Source of the DNA: Anisakis pegreffii
Lineage: Eukaryota; Nematoda; Chromadorea; Rhabditida; Anisakidae
Assembly: GCA_035041965.1 (NCBI GenBank)
Contig: JAPYMA010001154.1
Coordinates: forward strand, 1-64,000
Length of the DNA: 64,000 nucleotides
Reading direction: 5' to 3'
The translations under genes and the position numbers were made by a program. Below are positions 1 through 13,000 of this stretch, one piece after another. The notes below the pieces were generated by a model. The model made no database searches and was not told where the DNA came from. It saw only the letters and a program-made list of their open reading frames with translations. How positions within the stretch are numbered: position 1 is the first letter of the stretch; the number at the start of each line of letters is the position of its first letter.

Positions 1-3000
1 TCTATTGCACTAACGGCCGTCGTCACGATTGCTTCGTCCTTTTCGTGATCTTTTCGGATAGTCATATCTGTTTCCGACTCTTCGTACGGCTTTCTCGTGA
101 TGATGTGTTTGGCCGCATCCGAAATAACCTCGATTACAATCACCTCAACATTCGCCGTAATGTCGTCTTTCTGAAGAATAGCTTCCACAACTGTCTCTTC
201 GAATGCCTCAACAATCTTCATCTCCTCCACCTTCACAACTTCTTCGGCTTTCCTCAGTTCCTTCAATGAGACACCAAACTTATCGACAGTTTCGCCAATT
301 ACGCCAACTTCAACAGCTTGTTGAGGGACTGCTGCCTCGATCACAATGTCTGAAGATGTATATTCTTCTTTCATGATTCTTTCCACCTTCTTCTCCGTGA
401 CCTCTAATGCGCTAACGGCCGTCGTCACGATTGCTTCGTCCTTTTCGTGATCTTTTCGGATAGTCATATCTGTTTCCGACTCTTCGTACGGCTTTCTCGT
501 GATGATGTGTTTGGCCGCATCCGAAATAACCTCGATTACAATCACCTCAACATTCGCCGTAATGTCGTCTTTCTGAAGAATAGCTTCCACAACTGTCTCT
601 TCGAATGCCTCAACAATCTTCATCTCCTCCACCTTCACAACTTCTTCGGCTTTCTTCAATTCCTTCAATGAGACACCAAACTTATCCACAGTTTCGCCAA
701 TTACGCCAACTTCAACAGCTTGATGAGGGACTGCTGCCTCGATCACAATGTCTGAAGATGTATATTCTTCTTTCATGATTCTTTCCACCTTCTTCTCCGT
801 GACCTCTAATGCACTAACGGCCGTCGTCACGATTGCTTCGTCCTTTTCGTGATCTTTTCGGATAGTCATATCTGTTTCCGACTCTTCGTACGGCTTTCTC
901 GTGATGATGTGTTTGGCCGCATCCGAAATAACCTCGATTACAATCACCTCAACATTCGCCGTAATGTCGTCTTTCTGAAGACTAGCTTCCACAACTGTCT
1001 CTTCGAATGCCTCAACAATCTTCATCTCCTCCACCTTCACAACTTCTTCGGCTTTCCTCAGTTCCTTCAATGAGACACCAAACTTATCGACAGTTTCGCC
1101 AATTACGCCAACTTCAACAGCTTGATGAGGGACTGCTGCCTCGATCACAATGTCTGAAGATGTATATTCTTCTTTCATGATTCTTTCCACCTTCTTCTCC
1201 GTGACCTCTAATGCACTGACGGCCGTCGTCACGATTGCTTCGTCCTTTTCGTGATCTTTTCGGATTGTCATATCTGTTTCCGACTCTTCGTACGGCTTTC
1301 TCGTGATGATGTGTTTGGCCGCATCCGAAATAACCTCGATTACAATCACCTCAACATTCGCCGTAATGTCGTCTTTCTGAAGAATAGCTTCCACAACTGT
1401 CTCTTCGAATGCCTCAACAATCTTCATCTCCTCCACCTTCACAACTTCTTCGGCTTTCCTCAGTTCCTTCAATGAGACACCAAACTTATCGACAGTTTCG
1501 CCAATTACGCCAACTTCAACAGCTTGTTGAGGGACTGCTGCCTCGATCACAATGTCTGAAGATGTATATTCTTCTTTCATGATTCTTTCCACCTTCTTCT
1601 CCGTGACCTCTAATGCGCTAACGGCCGTCGTCACGATTGCTTCGTCCTTTTCGTGATCTTTTCGGATAGTCATATCTGTTTCCGACTCTTCGTACGGCTT
1701 TCTCGTGATGATGTGTTTGGCCGCATCCGAAATAACCTCGATTACAATCACCTCAACATTCGCCGTAATGTCGTCTTTCTGAAGAATAGCTTCCACAACT
1801 GTCTCTTCGAATGCCTCAACAATCTTCATCTCCTCCACCTTCACAACTTCTTCGGCTTTCTTCAATTCCTTCAATGAGACACCAAACTTATCCACAGTTT
1901 CGCCAATTACGCCAACTTCAACAGCTTGATGAGGGACTGCTGCCTCGATCACAATGTCTGAAGATGTATATTCTTCTTTCATGATTCTTTCCACCTTCTT
2001 CTCCGTGACCTCTAATGCACTAACGGCCGTCGTCACGATTGCTTCGTCCTTTTCGTGATCTTTTCGGATAGTCATATCTGTTTCCGACTCTTCGTACGGC
2101 TTTCTCGTGATGATGTGTTTGGCCGCATCCGAAATAACCTCGATTACAATCACCTCAACATTCGCCGTAATGTCGTCTTTCTGAAGAATAGCTTCCACAA
2201 CTGTCTCTTCGAATGCCTCAACAATCTTCATCTCCTCCACCTTCACAACTTCTTCGGCTTTCCTCAGTTCCTTCAATGAGACACCAAACTTATCGACAGT
2301 TTCGCCAATTACGCCAACTTCAACAGCTTGTTGAGGGACTGCTGCCTCGATCACAATGTCTGAAGATGTATATTCTTCTTTCATGATTCTTTCCACCTTC
2401 TTCTCCGTGACCTCTAATGCACTAACGGCCGTCGTCACGATTGCTTCGTCCTTTTCGTGATCTTTTCGGATAGTCATATCTGTTTCCGACTCTTCGTACG
2501 GCTTTCTCGTGATGATGTGTTTGGCCGCATCCGAAATAACCTCGATTACAATCACCTCAACATTCGCCGTAATGTCGTCTTTCTGAAGAATAGCTTCCAC
2601 AACTGTCTCTTCGAATGCCTCAACAATCTTCATCTCCTCCACCTTCACAACTTCTTCGGCTTTCCTCAGTTCCTTCAATGAGACACCAAACTTATCGACA
2701 GTTTCGCCAATTACGCCAACTTCAACAGCTTGTTGAGGGACTGCTGCCTCGATCACAATGTCTGAAGATGTATATTCTTCTTTCATGATTCTTTCCACCT
2801 TCTTCTCCGTGACCTCTAATGCACTAACGGCCGTCGTCACGATTGCTTCGTCCTTTTCGTGATCTTTTCGGATAGTCATATCTGTTTCCGACTCTTCGTA
2901 CGGCTTTCTCGTGATGATGTGTTTGGCCGCATCCGAAATAACCTCGATTACAATCACCTCAACATTCGCCGTAATGTCGTCTTTCTGAAGAATAGCTTCC

Positions 3001-6000
3001 ACAACTGTCTCTTCGAATGCCTCAACAATCTTCATCTCCTCCACCTTCACAACTTCTTCGGCTTTCCTCAGTTCCTTCAATGAGACACCAAACTTATCGA
3101 CAGTTTCGCCAATTACGCCAACTTCAACAGCTTGTTGAGGGACTGCTGCCTCGATCACAATGTCTGAAGATGTATATTCTTCTTTCATGATTCTTTCCAC
3201 CTTCTTCTCCGTGACCTCTAATGCACTAACGGCCGTCGTCACGATTGCTTCGTCCTTTTCGTGATCTTTTCGGATAGTCATATCTGTTTCCGACTCTTCG
3301 TACGGCTTTCTCGTGATGATGTGTTTGGCCGCATCCGAAATAACCTCGATTACAATCACCTCAACATTCGCCGTAATGTCGTCTTTCTGAAGAATAGCTT
3401 CCACAACTGTCTCTTCGAATGCCTCAACAATCTTCATCTCCTCCACCTTCACAACTTCTTCGGCTTTCCTCAGTTCCTTCAATGAGACACCAAACTTATC
3501 GACAGTTTCGCCAATTACGCCAACTTCAACAGCTTGTTGAGGGACTGCTGCCTCGATCACAATGTCTGAAGATGTATATTCTTCTTTCATGATTCTTTCC
3601 ACCTTCTTCTCCGTGACCTCTAATGCACTAACGGCCGTCGTCACGATTGCTTCGTCCTTTTCGTGATCTTTTCGGATAGTCATATCTGTTTCCGACTCTT
3701 CGTACGGCTTTCTCGTGATGATGTGTTTGGCCGCATCCGAAATAACCTCGATTACAATCACCTCAACATTCGCCGTAATGTCGTCTTTCTGAAGAATAGC
3801 TTCCACAACTGTCTCTTCGAATGCCTCAACAATCTTCATCTCCTCCACCTTCACAACTTCTTCGGCTTTCCTCAGTTCCTTCAATGAGACACCAAACTTA
3901 TCGACAGTTTCGCCAATTACGCCAACTTCAACAGCTTGTTGAGGGACTGCTGCCTCGATCACAATGTCTGAAGATGTATATTCTTCTTTCATGATTCTTT
4001 CCACCTTCTTCTCCGTGACCTCTATTGCACTAACGGCCGTCGTCACGATTGCTTCGTCCTTTTCGTGATCTTTTCGGATAGTCATATCTGTTTCCGACTC
4101 TTCGTACGGCTTTCTCGTGATGATGTGTTTGGCCGCATCCGAAATAACCTCGATTACAATCACCTCAACATTCGCCGTAATGTCGTCTTTCTGAAGAATA
4201 GCTTCCACAACTGTCTCTTCGAATGCCTCAACAATCTTCATCTCCTCCACCTTCACAACTTCTTCGGCTTTCCTCAGTTCCTTCAATGAGACACCAAACT
4301 TATCGACAGTTTCGCCAATTACGCCAACTTCAACAGCTTGTTGAGGGACTGCTGCCTCGATCACAATGTCTGAAGATGTATATTCTTCTTTCATGATTCT
4401 TTCCACCTTCTTCTCCGTGACCTCTAATGCACTAACGGCCGTCGTCACGATTGCTTCGTCCTTTTCGTGATCTTTTCGGATAGTCATATCTGTTTCCGAC
4501 TCTTCGTACGGCTTTCTCGTGATGATGTGTTTGGCCGCATCCGAAATAACCTCGATTACAATCACCTCAACATTCGCCGTAATGTCGTCTTTCTGAAGAA
4601 TAGCTTCCACAACTGTCTCTTCGAATGCCTCAACAATCTTCATCTCCTCCACCTTCACAACTTCTTCGGCTTTCCTCAGTTCCTTCAATGAGACACCAAA
4701 CTTATCGACAGTTTCGCCAATTACGCCAACTTCAACAGCTTGTTGAGGGACTGCTGCCTCGATCACAATGTCTGAAGATGTATATTCTTCTTTCATGATT
4801 CTTTCCACCTTCTTCTCCGTGACCTCTAATGCACTAACGGCCGTCGTCACGATTGCTTCGTCCTTTTCGTGATCTTTTCGGATAGTCATATCTGTTTCCG
4901 ACTCTTCGTACGGCTTTCTCGTGATGATGTGTTTGGCCGCATCCGAAATAACCTCGATTACAATCACCTCAACATTCGCCGTAATGTCGTCTTTCTGAAG
5001 AATAGCTTCCACAACTGTCTCTTCGAATGCCTCAACAATCTTCATCTCCTCCACCTTCACAACTTCTTCGGCTTTCCTCAGTTCCTTCAATGAGACACCA
5101 AACTTATCGACAGTTTCGCCAATTACGCCAACTTCAACAGCTTGTTGAGGGACTGCTGCCTCGATCACAATGTCTGAAGATGTATATTCTTCTTTCATGA
5201 TTCTTTCCACCTTCTTCTCCGTGACCTCTAATGCACTAACGGCCGTCGTCACGATTGCTTCGTCCTTTTCGTGATCTTTTCGGATAGTCATATCTGTTTC
5301 CGACTCTTCGTACGGCTTTCTCGTGATGATGTGTTTGGCCGCATCCGAAATAACCTCGATTACAATCACCTCAACATTCGCCGTAATGTCGTCTTTCTGA
5401 AGAATAGCTTCCACAACTGTCTCTTCGAATGCCTCAACAATCTTCATCTCCTCCACCTTCACAACTTCTTCGGCTTTCCTCAGTTCCTTCAATGAGACAC
5501 CAAACTTATCGACAGTTTCGCCAATTACGCCAACTTCAACAGCTTGTTGAGGGACTGCTGCCTCGATCACAATGTCTGAAGATGTATATTCTTCTTTCAT
5601 GATTCTTTCCACCTTCTTCTCCGTGACCTCTAATGCACTAACGGCCGTCGTCACGATTGCTTCGTCCTTTTCGTGATCTTTTCGGATAGTCATATCTGTT
5701 TCCGACTCTTCGTACGGCTTTCTCGTGATGATGTGTTTGGCCGCATCCGAAATAACCTCGATTACAATCACCTCAACATTCGCCGTAATGTCGTCTTTCT
5801 GAAGAATAGCTTCCACAACTGTCTCTTCGAATGCCTCAACAATCTTCATCTCCTCCACCTTCACAACTTCTTCGGCTTTCCTCAGTTCCTTCAATGAGAC
5901 ACCAAACTTATCGACAGTTTCGCCAATTACGCCAACTTCAACAGCTTGTTGAGGGACTGCTGCCTCGATCACAATGTCTGAAGATGTATATTCTTCTTTC

Positions 6001-7048
6001 ATGATTCTTTCCACCTTCTTCTCCGTGACCTCTAATGCACTAACGGCCGTCGTCACGATTGCTTCGTCCTTTTCGTGATCTTTTCGGATAGTCATATCTG
6101 TTTCCGACTCTTCGTACGGCTTTCTCGTGATGATGTGTTTGGCCGCATCCGAAATAACCTCGATTACAATCACCTCAACATTCGCCGTAATGTCGTCTTT
6201 CTGAAGAATAGCTTCCACAACTGTCTCTTCGAATGCCTCAACAATCTTCATCTCCTCCACCTTCACAACTTCTTCGGCTTTCCTCAGTTCCTTCAATGAG
6301 ACACCAAACTTATCGACAGTTTCGCCAATTACGCCAACTTCAACAGCTTGTTGAGGGACTGCTGCCTCGATCACAATGTCTGAAGATGTATATTCTTCTT
6401 TCATGATTCTTTCCACCTTCTTCTCCGTGACCTCTAATGCGCTAACGGCCGTCGTCACGATTGCTTCGTCCTTTTCGTGATCTTTTCGGATAGTCATATC
6501 TGTTTCCGACTCTTCGTACGGCTTTCTCGTGATGATGTGTTTGGCCGCATCCGAAATAACCTCGATTACAATCACCTCAACATTCGCCGTAATGTCGTCT
6601 TTCTGAAGAATAGCTTCCACAACTGTCTCTTCGAATGCCTCAACAATCTTCATCTCCTCCACCTTCACAACTTCTTCGGCTTTCCTCAGTTCCTTCAATG
6701 AGACACCAAACTTATCGACAGTTTCGCCAATTACGCCAACTTCAACAGCTTGTTGAGGGACTGCTGCCTCGATCACAATGTCTGAAGATGTATATTCTTC
6801 TTTCATGATTCTTTCCACCTTCTTCTCCGTGACCTCTAATGCACTAACGGCCGTCGTCACGATTGCTTCGTCCTTTTCGTGATCTTTTCGGATAGTCATA
6901 TCTGTTTCCGACTCTTCGTACGGCTTTCTCGTGATGATGTGTTTGGCCGCATCCGAAATAACCTCGATTACAATCACCTCAACATTCGCCGTAATGTCGT
7001 CTTTCTGAAGAATAGCTTCCACAACTGTCTCTTCGAATGCCTCAACAA
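1..7048 (-). repeat. Coding tandem array of 402-bp units (134 aa), at least 17.5 copies
   Basis: Units repeat at exactly 402 bases (equivalent sites at 45, 447, 849 and so on to 6879) with no indels. Copies differ by only a few bases. Each encodes 134 residues including KFGVSLKELRKAEEVVKVEE and HIITRKPYEESETDMTIRK. The array runs off the left edge. Variant sites show sub-structure: copies starting at 447 and 1653 share CTTCAATTCC and TGATGAGG variants, 1,206 bases (three units) apart. The near identity implies recent homogenisation by unequal exchange or gene conversion. Confidence 0.97.
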
Positions 7049-10000
7049 CCTTTCTCGACCCGCTGAAGTAAACAGCTTCCTTTTGGAAATCAGCATTCTT
7101 GACTGTGACGGAGAGTTGTTGGTACGGTTTATCGACTACGACTTCTGCAGCCTCCTTTTCCCTTACTCTTTCCGTTGTAACTAATCTTTTAGACTGGGCA
7201 TATACATTTTCCAGAACAGTTACATCGACGAAGGCGGTTGATGATGTTCTCTCCATAACGACTTCTTTACCTGTCTCTTCAATTTCTTCGCGTCTGACTT
7301 CTTCTTTGACTAGTTCTTCTACAACAGTCTTCGCTTCTGCCGCTCCAATAACCAGCTGCTCATGGACTCCTTCACTTTTCGTTATTTCCACCACTCTCGA
7401 ACAGGTGAAGTAAACAGCTTCCTTTTGGAAATCCGCGACGTTCAACTTGACGGAGAGTTGTTGGTACGGTTTATCGACTACGACTTCTGCAGCCTCCGTT
7501 TCCTTTACTGTTTCCGTTGTAACTAATCTTTTAGACTGGGCATATACATTTTCCAGAACAGTTACATCGACGAAGGCGGTTGATGATGTTCTCTCCATAA
7601 CGAGTTCTTTACTTGTCTCTTCAATTTCTTCGCGTCTGACTTCTTCTTTTACTAGTTCTTCTACAACAGTCTTCGCTTCTGCCGCTCCAATAACCAGCTG
7701 CTCATGAACTGCTTCACCTTTCGTTAGTTCCACCACTCTCGACCAGCTGAAGTAAACAGCTTCCTTTTGGAAATCCGCGACGTTGAACGTGACGGAGAAT
7801 TGTTGGTACGGTTTATCGACTACGACTTCTGCAGCCTCCGTTTCCTTTATTGTTTCCTTTGTAACTAATCTTTTAGACTGGGCATATACATTTTCCAGAA
7901 CAGTTACATCGACGAAGGCGGTTGATGATGTTCTCTCCATAACGAGTTCTTTACCTGTCTCTTCAATTTCTTCGCGTCTGACTTCTTCTTTGACTAGTTC
8001 TTCTACAACAGTCTTCGCTTCTGCCGCTCCAATAACCAGCTGCTCATGAACTGCTTCACCTTTCGTTATTTCCACCACTCTCGACCAGCTGAAGTAAACA
8101 GCTTCCTTTTGGAAATCTGCGATGTTGACCGCGACGGAGAGTTGTTGGTACGGTTTATCGACTACGACTTCTGCAGCCTCCGTTTCCTTTATTGTTTCCT
8201 TTGTAACTAATCTTTTAGACTGGGCATATACATTTTCCAGAACAGTTACATCGACGAAGGCGGTTGATGATGTTCTCTCCATAACGAGTTCTTTACTTGT
8301 CTCTTCAATTTCTTCGCGTCTGACTTCTTCTTTGACTAGTTCTTCTACAACAGTCCTCGCTTCTGCCGCTCCAATAACCAGCTGCTCATGAACTGCTTCA
8401 CCTTTCGTTATTTCCACCACTCTCGACCAGCTGAAGTAAACAGCTTCCTTTTGGAAATCCGCGACGTTGAACGTGACGGAGAATTGTTGGTACGGTTTAT
8501 CGACTACGACTTCTGCGGTCTCCGTTTCCTTTATTGTTTCCTTTGTAACTAATCTTTTAGACTGGGCATATACATTTTCCAGAACAGTTACATCGACGAA
8601 GGCGGTTGATGATGTTCTCTCCATAACGAGTTCTTTACTTGTCTCTTCAATTTCTTCGCGTCTGACTTCTTCTTTGACTAGTTCTTCTACAACAGTCTTC
8701 GCTTCTGCCGCTCCAATAACCAGCTGCTCATGAACTGCTTCACCTTTCGTTATTTCCACCACTCTCGACCAGCTGAAGTAAACAGCTTCCTTTTGGAAAT
8801 CTGCGATGTTGACCGCGACGGAGAATTGTTGGTACGGTTTATCGACTACGACTTCTGCAGCCTCCGTTTCCTTTACTGTTTCCGTTGTAACTAATCTTTT
8901 AGACTGGGCATATACATTTTCCAGAACAGTTACATCGACGAAGGCGGTTGATGATGTTCTCTCCATAACGAGTTCTTTACTTGTCTCTTCAATTTCTTCG
9001 CGTCTGACTTCTTCTTTGACTAGTTCTTCTACAACAGTCTTCGCTTCTGCCGCTCCAATAACCAGCTGCTCATGAACTGCTTCACCTTTCGTTATTTCCA
9101 CCACTCTCGACCAGCTGAAGTAAACAGCTTCCTTTTGGAAATCCGCGACGTTGAACGTGACGGAGAATTGTTGGTACGGTTTATCGACTACGACTTCTGC
9201 AGCCTCCGTTTCCTTTACTGTTTCCGTTGTAACTAATCTTTTAGACTGGGCATATACATTTTCCAGAACAGTTACATCGACGAAGGCGGTTGATGATGTT
9301 CTCTCCATAACGAGTTCTTTACTTGTCTCTTCAATTTCTTCGCGTCTGACTTCTTCTTTGACTAGTTCTTCTACAACAGTCTTCGCTTCTGCCGCTCCAA
9401 TAACCAGCTGCTCATGAACTGCTTCACCTTTCGTTATTTCCACCACTCTCGACCAGCTGAAGTAAACAGCTTCCTTTTGGAAATCCGCGACGTTGAACGT
9501 GACGGAGAATTGTTGGTACGGTTTATCGACTACGACTTCTGCAGCCTCCGTTTCCTTTATTGTTTCCGTTGTAACTAATCTTTTAGAGTGGGCATATACA
9601 TTTTCCAGAACAGTTACATCGACGAAGGCGGTTGATGATGTTCTCTCCATAACGAGTTCTTTACTTGTCTCTTCAATTTCTTCGCGTCTGACTTCTTCTT
9701 TGACTAGTTCTTCTACAACAGTCTTCGCTTCTGCCGCTCCAATAACCAGCTGCTCATGAACTGCTTCACCTTTCGTTAGTTCCACCACTCTCGACCAGCT
9801 GAAGTAAACAGCTTCCTTTTGGAAATCTGCGATGTTGACCGCGACGGAGAATTGTTGGTACGGTTTATCGACTACGACTTCTGCAGCCTCCGTTTCCTTT
9901 ACTGTTTCCGTTGTAACTAATCTTTTAGACTGGGCATATACATTTTCCAGAACAGTTACATCGACGAAGGCGGTTGATGATGTTCTCTCCATAACGAGTT

Positions 10001-13000
10001 CTTTACTTGTCTCTTCAATTTCTTCGCGTCTGACTTCTTCTTTGACTAGTTCTTCTACAACAGTCTTCGCTTCTGCCGCTCCAATAACCAGCTGCTCATG
10101 AACTGCTTCACCTTTCGTTATTTCCACCACTCTCGACCAGCTGAAGTAAACAGCTTCCTTTTGGAAATCCGCGACGTTGAACGTGACGGAGAATTGTTGG
10201 TACGGTTTATCGACTACGACTTCTGCAGCCTCCGTTTCCTTTATTGTTTCCTTTGTAACTAATCTTTTAGACTGGGCATATACATTTTCCAGAACAGTTA
10301 CATCGACGAAGGCGGTTGATGATGTTCTCTCCATAACGAGTTCTTTACTTGTCTCTTCAATTTCTTCGCGTCTGACTTCTTCTTTGACTAGTTCTTCTAC
10401 AACAGTCTTCGCTTCTGCCGCTCCAATAACCAGCTGCTCATGAACTGCTTCACCTTTCGTTATTTCCACCACTCTCGACCAGCTGAAGTAAACAGCTTCC
10501 TTTTGGAAATCTGCGATGTTGACCGCGACGGAGAATTGTTGGTACGGTTTATCGACTACGACTTCTGCAGCCTCCGTTTCCTTTACTGTTTCCGTTGTAA
10601 CTAATCTTTTAGACTCGGCATATACATTTTCCAGAACAGTTACATCGACGAAGGCGGTTGATGATGTTCTCTCCATAACGAGTTCTTTACTTGTCTCTTC
10701 AATTTCTTCGCGTCTGACTTCTTCTTTGACTAGTTCTTCTACAACAGTCTTCGCTTCTGCCGCTCCAATAACCAGCTGCTCATGAACTGCTTCACCTTTC
10801 GTTATTTCCACCACTCTCGACCAGCTGAAGTAAACAGCTTCCTTTTGGAAATCCGCGACGTTGAACGTGACGGAGAATTGTTGGTACGGTTTATCGACTA
10901 CGACTTCTGCAGCCTCCGTTTCCTTTACTGTTTCCGTTGTAACTAATCTTTTAGACTGGGCATATACATTTTCCAGAACAGTTACATCGACGAAGGCGGT
11001 TGATGATGTTCTCTCCATAACGAGTTCTTTACTTGTCTCTTCAATTTCTTCGCGTCTGACTTCTTCTTTGACTAGTTCTTCTACAACAGTCTTCGCTTCT
11101 GCCGCTCCAATAACCAGCTGCTCATGAACTGCTTCACCTTTCGTTATTTCCACCACTCTCGACCAGCTGAAGTAAACAGCTTCCTTTTGGGAATCCGCGA
11201 CGTTGAACGTGACGGAGAATTGTTGGTACGGTTTATCGACTACGACTTCTGCAGCCTCCGTTTCCTTTATTGTTTCCTTTGTAACTAATCTTTTAGACTG
11301 GGCATATACATTTTCCAGAACAGTTACATCGACGAAGGCGGTTGATGATGTTCTCTCCATAACGAGTTCTTTACCTGTCTCTTCAATTTCTTCGCGTCTG
11401 ACTTCTTCTTTGACTAGTTCTTCTACAACAGTCTTCGCTTCTGCCGCTCCAATAACCAGCTGCTCATGAACTGCTTCACCTTTCGTTATTTCCACCACTC
11501 TCGACCAGCTGAAGTAAACAGCTTCCTTTTGGAAATCTGCGATGTTGACCGCGACGGAGAGTTGTTGGTACGGTTTATCGACTACGACTTCTGCAGCCTC
11601 CGTTTCCTTTATTGTTTCCTTTGTAACTAATCTTTTAGACTGGGCATATACATTTTCCAGAACAGTTACATCGACGAAGGCGGTTGATGATGTTCTCTCC
11701 ATAACGAGTTCTTTACTTGTCTCTTCAATTTCTTCGCGTCTGACTTCTTCTTTGACTAGTTCTTCTACAACAGTCCTCGCTTCTGCCGCTCCAAAAACCA
11801 GCTGCTCATGAACTGCTTCACCTTTCGTTATTTCCACCACTCTCGACCAGCTGAAGTAAACAGCTTCCTTTTGGAAATCCGCGACGTTGAACGTGACGGA
11901 GAATTGTTGGTACGGTTTATCGACTACGACTTCTGCAGCCTCCGTTTCCTTTATTGTTTCCTTTGTAACTAATCTTTTAGACTGGGCATATACATTTTCC
12001 AGAACAGTTACATCGACGAAGGCGGTTGATGATGTTCTCTCCATAACGAGTTCTTTACTTGTCTCTTCAATTTCTTCGCGTCTGACTTCTTCTTTGACTA
12101 GTTCTTCTACAACAGTCTTCGCTTCTGCCGCTCCAATAACCAGCTGCTCATGAACTGCTTCACCTTTCGTTATTTCCACCACTCTCGACCAGCTGAAGTA
12201 AACAGCTTCCTTTTGGAAATCTGCGATGTTGACCGCGACGGAGAGTTGTTGGTACGGTTTATCGACTACGACTTCTGCAGCCTCCGTTTCCTTTACTGTT
12301 TCCGTTGTAACTAATCTTTTAGACTCGGCATATACATTTTCCAGAACAGTTACATCGACGAAGGCGGTTGATGATGTTCTCTCCATAACGAGTTCTTTAC
12401 TTGTCTCTTCAATTTCTTCGCGTCTGACTTCTTCTTTGACTAGTTCTTCTACAACAGTCTTCGCTTCTGCCGCTCCAATAACCAGCTGCTCATGAACTGC
12501 TTCACCTTTCGTTATTTCCACCACTCTCGACCAGCTGAAGTAAACAGCTTCCTTTTGGAAATCCGCGACGTTGAACGTGACGGAGAATTGTTGGTACGGT
12601 TTATCGACTACGACTTCTGCGGCCTCCGTTTCCTTTACTGTTTCCGTTGTAACTAATCTTTTAGACTGGGCATATACATTTTCCAGAACAGTTACATCGA
12701 CGAAGGCGGTTGATGATGTTCTCTCCATAACGAGTTCTTTACTTGTCTCTTCAATTTCTTCGCGTCTGACTTCTTCTTTGACTAGTTCTTCTACAACAGT
12801 CCTCGCTTCTGCCGCTCCAAAAACCAGCTGCTCATGAACTGCTTCACCTTTCGTTATTTCCACCACTCTCGACCAGCTGAAGTAAACAGCTTCCTTTTGG
12901 GAATCCGCGACGTTGAACGTGACGGAGAATTGTTGGTACGGTTTATCGACTACGACTTCTGCGGTCTCCGTTTCCTTTATTGTTTCCTTTGTAACTAATC

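Noticed and set aside
45..7184. A 74-residue open frame repeated 18 times on the plus strand
   Set aside because: It is the antisense shadow of the 402-bp coding unit, starts only at GTG, and the minus strand has a continuous frame with splice-site and Ig context.
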